From SIG636 sp045537905 (lineage in GTDB: Bacteria > Bacillota > Clostridia > Oscillospirales > CAG-382), in assembly GCA_045537905.1 (NCBI GenBank), contig JAZSQJ010000021.1, positions 1-27,928 on the forward strand: a stretch of DNA of 27,928 bases. Direction: 5' to 3'. Each line of letters begins with the position of its first letter. Positions within the stretch are counted from its first letter, which is position 1. Below are positions 14,322 to 21,392 of the stretch, one piece after another. A program made the translations under genes and the position numbers. Below the pieces are notes generated by a model. That model searched no databases, was not told the DNA's origin, and was given only the letters and a program-made list of their open reading frames with translations.

Positions 14322-16277
14322 TTAAAGCTCGTCTATAATACCTGCGTCGTACTTAAGGATAACGGTAGCGTCCAGGTTATTTACCTTACCGTCAGCATTT
14401 ACGTCTGCCGCAAGCAGCTCGGTATCGCCGAGGTCTATGATAGCCGCATCGTACTTAAGAACGTTGGTAGCATCCAGGTTGTTTACCTTGCCGTCGTCGT
14501 TAACGTCACCAAGGGTGTAAGTAGGTTCAGGCTCGGTACCGTTAATTTTTACGGTAAGAACTGCTGCAGGATAGGTAAAGCCCTCGTTACGAACGGTAAC
14601 AACGTCGCCATTCATAATAAGCGCAGTTTTGTCAAGAACTTCGCCAGCCGCATCGGTAACCTCAACGGTGGTGTTGTCAAAGCCGTCAAGTACGTTCTGC
14701 ACCGTTACGCCCTCGTCTGCCTTGAGGTATGCGCCGTTAACTGCAAAGTTTGCCTCTGCCTTAAGGTTTGCCTTATTAGCGGCTCTGGTCTTTCTGGGAA
14801 CGGTGTAGCTGTCATACTCGAAGTACTGAGGGTTCTTGTCGTCCTCTCTTACCAGGCAACGGAAGGTAAGACCTGCCTCGTCAACGTCAATCACGAGACC
14901 GCCAACGGTTTTGCCTGCAAGGGAGTACTGCTTAACGGCATAGCCTGCCGCATCGGTTGCACCGAAGGACTGAGGTCTGGAGATACAGGGAGCCTGTATG
15001 ATGTAGGTACCCTTCTGAGGGTCGGTGTTTACTGCGCCGTCAAAAAGGCTGTTGGTGCGGAGGTAAACGTGGTTATCACCTGCAAGGAATATATCTACGT
15101 TATACTCGTCAAAAAACTTGCCAAAGTAATCGTAGTCAGTTGCGCCGTAGTCTCTGAATTCACCGCCGCCGCCGTTTACAAGGTTAACGTGGTTTGCACA
15201 GATGATGTAATCGTACTTACCCTCGTTCTGCTTAATAACCTCGCCTGCCCAGTCAAGAGCCGCCTGAGTGTCACCTGCACTCATCATAGAATAGTACTCA
15301 AATATGATGAAGAGCAGACCGTTGTAGTTGAACCAGTAGCAACGGCCGTTGGTGTTATCAACTGCGCCCGTGCAGAGCTTGCCGTCCGTACCGTACTCGA
15401 TAAGAGTGTCAGCAGGCTGGTCTGCATACTGAGTAAGGCCGTCTGCGGTAAGATAGCCGTTTATACGCTGAGAGTTGAAGGTATAGCCGTTTTGGGGATT
15501 GTTTTGAACTATATCAAAATACTCGCCACTCTTCCAATACTGGGTGTAATAGGTGGTATCTGCATACATAATGCCGTCGTAAACGTCGTGGTTACCAACA
15601 ACGTTAGCTATCATATAGTTACGGGTAAAGGACTCGTTAGCGATAGAGAGCCAGTCCTGATAACGGTCGCCGGAGGTGGTAGAGTCACCAGTGGAGAACT
15701 GGAAGCCTATGGGGTACTTTGCCTGCTGGCTTGCAAAGAGGAACATCTTGCGCCAGTCTATAAGTCTGGAGGAATAGTCCTTGTTTACGTGAGCGTCGCT
15801 CATCCAAACGATGGAATACTCGTCTGCGCCTGCGGTCTTGAACTTGTAGTTCTTGGAGTAAAGACCCTTACCGTCGTATACACGGTAGATATACTCGGTA
15901 TCGGGGGTAAGGTCGTCCAGCTCTACGCCCCAGTCAAGGAATATCTTATCAAAACGCTTGTCGGACAAAGCGTTAGTGGTAAGTCTGTTATAAAACCACT
16001 TATATGCCTGGTCGTCATAGCTGCCGTCAACACGGATAGCGTTAGCAAAATCAGTGTCGTCTGCGGTGGTGTACATTACGTAGCAGTCCTTGCAGTCTTC
16101 GTCAGAGTGCCAGCCTATACGCATCTTGGTGTTACAGTCCTCGCCGGGGTTGGTCATAATCATATACACGGCGGAGGAATAGGTAGCCGCACTACCCATT
16201 ATAGCACTTATAGGTGCCAGGGAGAGACACAGGATAAGGCTAAGCAAAAAAGCTGTAAGTCTTGTGCTTTTTTTCAT
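14322..16277 (-). CDS. Secreted purple-acid-phosphatase-like metallophosphoesterase with C-terminal dockerin (paralogue 1)
   Basis: This 651-residue exported protein starts at ATG 16277 after AAAGGAAA. Residues 1-30 are a signal peptide. Residues ~33-150 form the fibronectin-like N-terminal domain of purple acid phosphatases (TPDTEYIYRV, FKTAG). The calcineurin-like core carries SDAH (D161, H163), TGDSTTSGDRY (D198), GNHD (N229, H230), ANHV (H363) and AGDNHVY (D401, H403). The last motif reads GDNH where the family normally has GHxH. Residues ~500-585 are a linker or Ig-like region, and 588-650 is a type I dockerin with two loops (DVNDDGKVNNLD, DVNADGKVNNLD). It should hydrolyse phosphate esters outside the cell, tethered to a cohesin partner, which is not in the window. 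It lies 79 nt after paralogue 2 and is probably co-transcribed. Confidence 0.88.
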   Translation of the reverse strand: MKKSTRLTAFLLSLILCLSLAPISAIMGSAATYSSAVYMIMTNPGEDCNTKMRIGWHSDEDCKDCYVMYTTADDTDFANAIRVDGSYDDQAYKWFYNRLTTNALSDKRFDKIFLDWGVELDDLTPDTEYIYRVYDGKGLYSKNYKFKTAGADEYSIVWMSDAHVNKDYSSRLIDWRKMFLFASQQAKYPIGFQFSTGDSTTSGDRYQDWLSIANESFTRNYMIANVVGNHDVYDGIMYADTTYYTQYWKSGEYFDIVQNNPQNGYTFNSQRINGYLTADGLTQYADQPADTLIEYGTDGKLCTGAVDNTNGRCYWFNYNGLLFIIFEYYSMMSAGDTQAALDWAGEVIKQNEGKYDYIICANHVNLVNGGGGEFRDYGATDYDYFGKFFDEYNVDIFLAGDNHVYLRTNSLFDGAVNTDPQKGTYIIQAPCISRPQSFGATDAAGYAVKQYSLAGKTVGGLVIDVDEAGLTFRCLVREDDKNPQYFEYDSYTVPRKTRAANKANLKAEANFAVNGAYLKADEGVTVQNVLDGFDNTTVEVTDAAGEVLDKTALIMNGDVVTVRNEGFTYPAAVLTVKINGTEPEPTYTLGDVNDDGKVNNLDATNVLKYDAAIIDLGDTELLAADVNADGKVNNLDATVILKYDAGIIDEL

Positions 16278-16306
16278 AATACGTTTCCTTTCACATTAAC
16301 GCTTGC

Positions 16307-16336
16307 ACGGCAGTACGGCTTTCACCGTACTGCCGT
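16307..16336 (-). other. Intercistronic stem-loop between the two phosphatase genes
   Basis: ACGGCAGTACGG (16307-16318) pairs with CCGTACTGCCGT (16325-16336), a perfect 12-bp stem with a 6-nt loop. No T run follows on either strand, so it is not a standard terminator. It may stabilise or process the transcript, or partly attenuate readthrough. Confidence 0.6.
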
Positions 16337-16356
16337 TGCCTGTAATTAAAGCTATC

Positions 16357-18627
16357 TTAGATTTCGTCTATAATGCCTGCATCGTACTTAAGAATAACGG
16401 TAGCATCAAGGTTGTTTACCTTACCGTCGTCATTAACGTCTGCATTGCTTACTTCGTCTATAAGACCTGCGTCGTACTTAAGAACGTTGGTAGCGTCCAG
16501 GTTGTCTACCTTGCCGTCCTCGTTAACGTCGCCCAGCTCAAACTCGGGTACAACTATTTCCTTGTTGGCTTCACCGGGGGTAGCCTGATTGATGCTGAGG
16601 TTTGCCCAGTCGAAGGTGAACACGTAGCCTACAACAAGTACGTCCTTAGCTGCAGCGGATGCGCCGTTGCCGCACATAAGGAGGATGCCGTTGTCGATAA
16701 GAGGAGTGGTGTTCTTGGGATTGCCGTCTGCGTTGATTTCGGTAATCATATAGGTGCCGTCTTCCTGCTCAACAGCGGTAAAGATAGTGTTACCGGAGAA
16801 GAGCCAGCCGCCGTTTGCTATAGTGCCGTTACCCTTGGTATAGCCCTTGTCATACGCCCAAAGACCGTCGGTGCTGTAGCCCTGGTTGTAAGCCTTAAGA
16901 TCAAGCTCCTCATAGGTAGAGGGGTTCTTGGGCTTGTAGAGACATTCCTCAGAGGTGAGTCTTGTCCAACCGGTAAAACCGTTGTAACGGATCTTGCACC
17001 AGATACCCTTGGTCTCGATAACCTCGATAAGAGTTTCTGCAGGGATAGTAGTAAGAGCAGTAGAAGTAAGGTCTATAGTTTCGTAAAGGGTTACTTCGCC
17101 TGCGGTTTCGTAGTAGCCTACGCTCTTGTCAGCGTAACGAACCTTTTTGGGCAGGTCAAAGGTCTCGTAAACTGCAAAGTCCTCACCTGCGCCTGTAGCG
17201 GTTGCTACGGTAAAGTGCAAGCCTTCCTTATCAACGTCTATCATAATGCCGCCAAGATAAGTGCCTGTAGCAAATCTGTTAAGGGCATAGCCTGCGGGAC
17301 CCTCGTAATGAGGATAGGAGTCGGTATTGGTGATAGCGGGAGCCTGAATTACGTAGGTGCCCTTTTCGGGGTCGGTATTAACCTGGTCCTTAACGAGAGA
17401 GTCGGTACGCATATAAATATGGTTGTCGCCGCAGATAAGGATATCTACGTTAGCGGAAGCTGCCCAATCTGCATATTTTGCATAGTAGCCTGCTTCGTTA
17501 TAGGTACCGTTTGCACCGTTGAAGAGGTAAAGGTGCTGAGATGCGATAAGGTAGTCGTACTTACCCTTGTTTGCCTCTATAACAGAGTCTGCCCAAGCAA
17601 AGGCAACTGCCTTTTCAGAGTCGTAGGTCATTGCATAGTAGTCGAATACGATAAAGAGGATACGGTTATAAATAAACCAGTACGCTCTGCCGTTGGTGTC
17701 CTCTGCTGCGCCCGTAATCTTCTTACCGGCAAGTATACCGTCCTCTACCGTAAACAGCTCGTTTGCGGACTTGCTTGCGTGTGCAGTGTAGCCCGTCTGA
17801 GTAAGCCACGTGCTTATCTTACCGGAGGTCTGGGTATAGCCGTTCTTAGGATAGTTGTTTGCTATACGGAAATACTCAGAGGAGTTCCAGAAAGAGGTGT
17901 AATCACTAACGTCGTCCATCATGCTGTCATAAACGTCGTGGTTACCTACGGTTGCGGAATATACGTAGTTTTTGAAGTTAGGCTGGTCGTAAAACTTTTT
18001 CCAGAAATTGTATCTGTCGCCGCAAGCAACGTCGTCACCGGTGCTGATCTGAAGACCGATATCGTACTTAGCAAGAGACTCAACGTAGCTTACGGTGTTG
18101 TTGAACTTAGTAAACTTAAGAAGCTCTCTGTCAGTTTCCTCGCTGGTAACGTGGGTGTCACCCGTCCAGAGTATAGAAAACTCCTCCTGACCTGCGGTCT
18201 TGAAGCTGTAGGTATCGGAATAAGCACCCTCACCGTCACCAACTCTGTAGATATAGTCGGTATCAGGCTTAAGACCCTTAAGCTCTACGCCGTAGTCAAG
18301 GAAAACCTTGGTAAACTTTTCAGAGCTGGGAGATATAAGGGAAACTCTGTCATAAAACCACTTATAAGCCTCATCATCATAGGTACCGTTTACCTTTTTT
18401 GCATTGGCAAAAGCGGTATCCTCTGCGGTGGTATACTCAACAAAGCAGTTGGTATAGGTCTCATCAGCGTGCCAGCCGATATTGATTTCCGTATTCATAT
18501 CCTCACCGGGGTTGGTGACGATCATATACACGTGCTCAGACACGTCGGCAGAAACAAGCTGCCCCCACGCACCAAAGCAAGGTATACATACAGCGAGAGT
18601 AAGAAGTAAAACTAAAAGCTTTTTCAT
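16357..18627 (-). CDS. Secreted purple-acid-phosphatase-like metallophosphoesterase with SH3 and dockerin modules (paralogue 2)
   Basis: This 756-residue exported protein starts at ATG 18627, preceded by GGAAAGGTAGG. Residues 1-27 are a signal peptide and ~30-145 the PAP-type N-terminal domain. The catalytic core aligns residue for residue with paralogue 1: GDTH (D157, H159), TGDDVACGDRY (D198), GNHD (N229, H230), SQHL (H365) and CGDNHIY (D401, H403), again with GDNH replacing GHxH. Residues ~500-565 resemble a bacterial SH3 wall-binding domain (IPAETLIEVIETKGIWCKIR). Residues ~570-690 are a second module I do not recognise. Residues 697-755 are a dockerin nearly identical to that of paralogue 1. 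It probably releases phosphate from extracellular esters. A consensus promoter precedes it and likely drives both phosphatase genes. Confidence 0.88.
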   Translation of the reverse strand: MKKLLVLLLTLAVCIPCFGAWGQLVSADVSEHVYMIVTNPGEDMNTEINIGWHADETYTNCFVEYTTAEDTAFANAKKVNGTYDDEAYKWFYDRVSLISPSSEKFTKVFLDYGVELKGLKPDTDYIYRVGDGEGAYSDTYSFKTAGQEEFSILWTGDTHVTSEETDRELLKFTKFNNTVSYVESLAKYDIGLQISTGDDVACGDRYNFWKKFYDQPNFKNYVYSATVGNHDVYDSMMDDVSDYTSFWNSSEYFRIANNYPKNGYTQTSGKISTWLTQTGYTAHASKSANELFTVEDGILAGKKITGAAEDTNGRAYWFIYNRILFIVFDYYAMTYDSEKAVAFAWADSVIEANKGKYDYLIASQHLYLFNGANGTYNEAGYYAKYADWAASANVDILICGDNHIYMRTDSLVKDQVNTDPEKGTYVIQAPAITNTDSYPHYEGPAGYALNRFATGTYLGGIMIDVDKEGLHFTVATATGAGEDFAVYETFDLPKKVRYADKSVGYYETAGEVTLYETIDLTSTALTTIPAETLIEVIETKGIWCKIRYNGFTGWTRLTSEECLYKPKNPSTYEELDLKAYNQGYSTDGLWAYDKGYTKGNGTIANGGWLFSGNTIFTAVEQEDGTYMITEINADGNPKNTTPLIDNGILLMCGNGASAAAKDVLVVGYVFTFDWANLSINQATPGEANKEIVVPEFELGDVNEDGKVDNLDATNVLKYDAGLIDEVSNADVNDDGKVNNLDATVILKYDAGIIDEI

Positions 18628-18679
18628 ACGTAAAGCCTACCTTTCCGCAAGGTAAACACCTTGCTCTTTTGTTTAACTA

Positions 18680-18708
18680 ATTATATCAAAAGCCACATTA
18701 TATGTCAA
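18680..18708 (-). promoter_or_regulatory. Promoter of the phosphatase pair
   Basis: On the minus strand TTGACA (18708-18703) and TATAAT (18685-18680) are 17 nt apart, a full consensus. No Pho-box-like direct repeats were recognised next to it. Confidence 0.92.
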
Positions 18709-18789
18709 GCATTTTTGCACCATTTGCACAAAAAGCCTTGCCTTTTTTTCCCTTATCCGCACACTACTTCGAAAATATACCGTCAATTG

Positions 18790-18819
18790 TTGACAAGCAT
18801 ACCCCTTATAAGGTATAAT
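18790..18819 (+). promoter_or_regulatory. Promoter of the phosphatidylserine decarboxylase gene
   Basis: TTGACA (18790-18795) and TATAAT (18814-18819) are 18 nt apart, 40 nt before the ATG. Confidence 0.86.
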
Positions 18820-18859
18820 AGCCTTACTTTTGAAAATAAAAATAAAGAGGAAGATATAT

Positions 18860-19738
18860 ATGGCTTTGCTTTTGAAGGAACGTAAGGGTACCTACATTAT
18901 AGTGGGCAACAAGCAGGACCGCACGCTGAGGATGCTGTACAAAACCCTTTCGGGCAGGGTTGTGCTTAAGGTGCTTACCCGTCCTATGGTATCCAAGGTT
19001 ACCGGCAGGGTGCTAAGCAGCAGGGTTTCTGCCTTCGTTGCAAGAAGAGCGCTTAAAAAACGCAAGATAGAGATGTCTACCCTGGAAAAGGATAGGTTCC
19101 GTTCCTATAACGACTTTTTTACAAGAAAGCTTAAGGACGGGGTAAGGATTGTGGATATGCATCCCTCCTCCCTGATAAGCCCCTGTGACTCCAAGCTGTC
19201 TGCCTACGATATTGACGAAAACAGCAGCTTTGTAATTAAGGGCACCCCCTATACCGTTAAGGACCTGCTGGACGGTGATAAGATACACAAGGAGTTTGTG
19301 GGCGGAAAGTGTTTGGTTTTCCGTCTTGCGGTGGACGATTATCACCGTTACTGCTATTTTGACAAGGGCACAAAGGGCAAAAACGTTTTTATCAAGGGTG
19401 TTTTGCATACCGTACACCCCATCGTAGTAGGCGAGTACAATATCTACAAACGCAACAGCCGTGAGTACACGGTTATGGAGACCGAAAACTTTGGCAAGGT
19501 GGTACAGGTTGAGGTTGGTGCTTTGATGGTGGGCAGAATCAAGAACCTCCACGGAGAGCACAGCTTTAACCGAGGAGAGGAAAAGGGTATGTTTGAGTTT
19601 GGCGGCTCTACTATCGTTATGCTTTTCCGCAAAGACACTATTGCTCTTGACGACGATATTGTCCGCAACAGCTCCAACAACGTGGAAACTATCGTTAAAT
19701 ACGGCGAAAAAATCGGTGTTTCTACCTATAATAAATAA
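18860..19738 (+). CDS. psd: Phosphatidylserine decarboxylase proenzyme
   Basis: This 292-residue membrane-associated enzyme converts phosphatidylserine to phosphatidylethanolamine. Diagnostic features are the self-cleavage site FGGST (cut between G249 and S250, giving the pyruvoyl alpha chain of ~43 residues), SPCDSKLS (D110), the histidine motif VDDYHRYCYF (H162), HTVHPIVV, VEVGALMVGRI and RSYNDFFTRKL near the N-terminus. The start at 18860 is chosen for AGAGGA nine nt upstream; the frame continues to 18830 without a site. The length and motif set fit the larger type II-like bacterial group. No pssA (phosphatidylserine synthase) is adjacent, so the substrate is made from a gene elsewhere. 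Confidence 0.94.
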   Translation: MALLLKERKGTYIIVGNKQDRTLRMLYKTLSGRVVLKVLTRPMVSKVTGRVLSSRVSAFVARRALKKRKIEMSTLEKDRFRSYNDFFTRKLKDGVRIVDMHPSSLISPCDSKLSAYDIDENSSFVIKGTPYTVKDLLDGDKIHKEFVGGKCLVFRLAVDDYHRYCYFDKGTKGKNVFIKGVLHTVHPIVVGEYNIYKRNSREYTVMETENFGKVVQVEVGALMVGRIKNLHGEHSFNRGEEKGMFEFGGSTIVMLFRKDTIALDDDIVRNSSNNVETIVKYGEKIGVSTYNK

Positions 19739-19755
19739 AAATATCCGTAAAGCTA

Positions 19756-19784
19756 TTGACAAAGGCAATGCTTTTTGTTAAAAT
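19756..19784 (+). promoter_or_regulatory. Promoter of the SAM-I / metK unit
   Basis: TTGACA (19756-19761) and TAAAAT (19779-19784) are 17 nt apart, ending about 15 nt before the riboswitch. Confidence 0.88.
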
Positions 19785-19798
19785 TTATACAATATATT

Positions 19799-19898
19799 TC
19801 TTATCAAGAGTGGTGGAGGGACCTGCCCTGTGAAGCCCGACAACCTGCCTTTAATGCAAGGTGTCAAATCAGCGATTTTTAATCGGAAGATAAGAGGT
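19799..19898 (+). ncRNA. SAM-I (S-box) riboswitch aptamer
   Basis: The aptamer shows the S-box core: CTTATCAAGAG, GGTGGAGGGACCTGCCC, TGAAGCCCGACAACC, then AAGGTGTCAAATCAGC and closing GATAAGAG. P1 forms between CTTATC (19800-19805) and GATAAG (19889-19894). Bound S-adenosylmethionine stabilises P1 and permits the terminator at 19914-19946; without SAM, GATAAG can instead pair with CTTATC at 19922-19927 as an antiterminator. It controls metK, which makes SAM, giving direct product feedback. Confidence 0.96.
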
Positions 19899-19913
19899 CA
19901 CCTGCGGTAAAAT

Positions 19914-19946
19914 GCGTCCTTCTTATCACCGAAGGGCGCTTTCTTT
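19914..19946 (+). terminator. Regulated terminator of the SAM-I riboswitch
   Basis: GCGTCCTTC (19914-19922) pairs with GAAGGGCGC (19931-19939), with one G-U pair, followed by TTTCTTT. Its 5' arm and loop overlap the CTTATC that can compete for P1. Confidence 0.85.
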
Positions 19947-19985
19947 ATCCCTCTTGGGAGTTTTAAGAAAAGAGAGGTTTTTATT

Positions 19986-21164
19986 ATGAAAAAGTATTTT
20001 ACTTCTGAGTCCGTTACCGAAGGACATCCCGACAAAATATGTGACTGTATCAGCGACGGCGTTCTTAACGCTATTATAGCTGAGGATCCTGCTGCCCGTG
20101 TTGCTTGCGAAACCGCTTGTACAACAGGTCTCGTGCTGGTTATGGGTGAGATTACCACCAGTGCAAACGTTGATATTCAGAGCATTGTAAGAGACACCAT
20201 CAGAGAGATTGGCTATGACGACTCTGCCAAGGGCTTTGACTGCAACACCTGCGGTGTTATAGTTGCTCTTGACAAGCAGTCTGCCGATATCGCTCTCGGC
20301 GTTGACAAGGCGCTTGAGGCTAAGGAAGGCGCTATTACCGACAAATATGACACCGGCGCAGGCGACCAGGGCATGGTATTCGGCTTTGCCTGCAACGAGA
20401 CCAAGGAGCTTATGCCCCTGCCCATCTCTATGGCACACGCTCTTTCCAAGCGTCTTACCGAGGTGCGTAAAAACGGCACCCTGCCCTATCTCCGTGCAGA
20501 CGGTAAAACCCAAGTTACCGTTGAGTATGAGGACGGTGTTCCCCAGAGAATTGACAGCATAGTCGTTTCCTCCCAGCACGCCGCTGAGGTTGAGCTGGAG
20601 CAGATAAGGGCTGACATCATCGCTAACGTTATCACCCCCATCGTTCCCGCAAGCTACATAGACGAAAACACAAAGATTTACGTTAACCCCACGGGACGCT
20701 TTGTTATAGGCGGTCCCAACGGTGACAGCGGTCTTACAGGCAGAAAGATTATCGTTGACACCTACGGCGGCTACGCTTCCCACGGGGGCGGCGCCTTCTC
20801 CGGTAAGGACCCCACAAAGGTTGACCGCAGTGCGGCTTATATGGCACGCTACGTTGCCAAGAACATAGTTGCTTCCGGCATTGCTTCCGCTTGCGAGGTG
20901 CAGATTGCTTACGCTATCGGCGTTGCTAAGCCTCTTTCCGTGTTTATCGACACCCGCGGCACCTGCTCTGTAGCTACCGACGAGAGACTTGCCGAGATAG
21001 TAAACGAGGTGTTTGACCTCCGTCCTGCCGCTATTATTGAAAAGCTTGAGCTCAGAACTCCTATCTACAAGGGTCTTGCAGCTTACGGTCACTTTGGCAG
21101 AGAAGAGCTTGGCGTTAAGTGGGAAGATACCGATATGGTTGACGCAATCAAGGCTAAAATATAA
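19986..21164 (+). CDS. metK: S-adenosylmethionine synthetase
   Basis: This 392-residue cytoplasmic enzyme forms SAM from methionine and ATP. Family signatures are TSESVTEGHPDKICDCISDG at residues 6-25 (ATP and metal binding), the GAGDQG hexapeptide (124-129), VNPTGRFVIGGPNGDSGLTG, and the glycine-rich GGGAFSGKDPTKVDRSAAY active-site loop. The length matches the usual 380-400. AGAGAGG precedes the ATG. It is a one-gene unit governed by the SAM-I riboswitch directly upstream and ended by the hairpin at 21181-21211. Confidence 0.98.
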   Translation: MKKYFTSESVTEGHPDKICDCISDGVLNAIIAEDPAARVACETACTTGLVLVMGEITTSANVDIQSIVRDTIREIGYDDSAKGFDCNTCGVIVALDKQSADIALGVDKALEAKEGAITDKYDTGAGDQGMVFGFACNETKELMPLPISMAHALSKRLTEVRKNGTLPYLRADGKTQVTVEYEDGVPQRIDSIVVSSQHAAEVELEQIRADIIANVITPIVPASYIDENTKIYVNPTGRFVIGGPNGDSGLTGRKIIVDTYGGYASHGGGAFSGKDPTKVDRSAAYMARYVAKNIVASGIASACEVQIAYAIGVAKPLSVFIDTRGTCSVATDERLAEIVNEVFDLRPAAIIEKLELRTPIYKGLAAYGHFGREELGVKWEDTDMVDAIKAKI

Positions 21165-21180
21165 TAAGTACTTATAGCAG

Positions 21181-21211
21181 AAAGAAAGCCGATTAAACGT
21201 CGGCTTTCTTT
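21181..21211 (+). terminator. Terminator after metK
   Basis: AAAGAAAGCCGA (21181-21192) pairs with TCGGCTTTCTTT (21200-21211) around a 7-nt loop; the 3' arm supplies the T-rich tract. Confidence 0.85.
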
Positions 21212-21298
21212 AGAATTTACGCAATTTGCATAAGGGATAGAAAAAATATTTGGAACAAACTGAAGTTCGTTTATAGCAAGAAAATATATTATAATAAA

Positions 21299-21326
21299 GT
21301 TAACCGTGGCTTTTGACACGGTTAAC
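21299..21326. promoter_or_regulatory. Palindrome upstream of recD2, possible operator or leader hairpin
   Basis: GTTAACCGTG (21299-21308) and CACGGTTAAC (21317-21326) are perfect 10-nt arms around an 8-nt spacer, with no T run after them. A TATAAT (21290-21295) lies just upstream without a good -35, so a dyad operator at the recD2 start point is plausible but unproven. The rest of 21212-21392 shows only an AT-rich stretch and the short repeat at 21348-21377. Confidence 0.4.
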
Positions 21327-21347
21327 AACGATATAATTATTAATGTT

Positions 21348-21377
21348 TTCTTGCGTTCCAGCCTTTTTTTACATCCC
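21348..21377 (-). repeat. Short intergenic repeat (GGGATGTAAAAA motif), copy 3 (diverged)
   Basis: On the minus strand it reads GGGATGTAAAAAAAGGCTGG and continues into AACGCAAGAA, matching 11272-11301 at about 24 of 30 positions by eye. It ends 15 nt before the recD2 start codon. Confidence 0.45.
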
Positions 21378-21392
21378 ATACAAAGAGGTTTT

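Noticed and set aside
16303..18609. Long open frame of 768 codons on the plus strand
   Set aside because: It is exactly antisense to the phosphatase gene at 16357-18627, has no ribosome binding site or recognisable domain, and results from the codon usage of the opposite strand. The same applies to long plus-strand frames over 312-3527 and 15069-16349.
21313..21337. TTGACA...TATAAT promoter for recD2
   Set aside because: The boxes are present but only 13 nt apart, too close for sigma-A, and the TTGACA lies inside the palindrome at 21299-21326.
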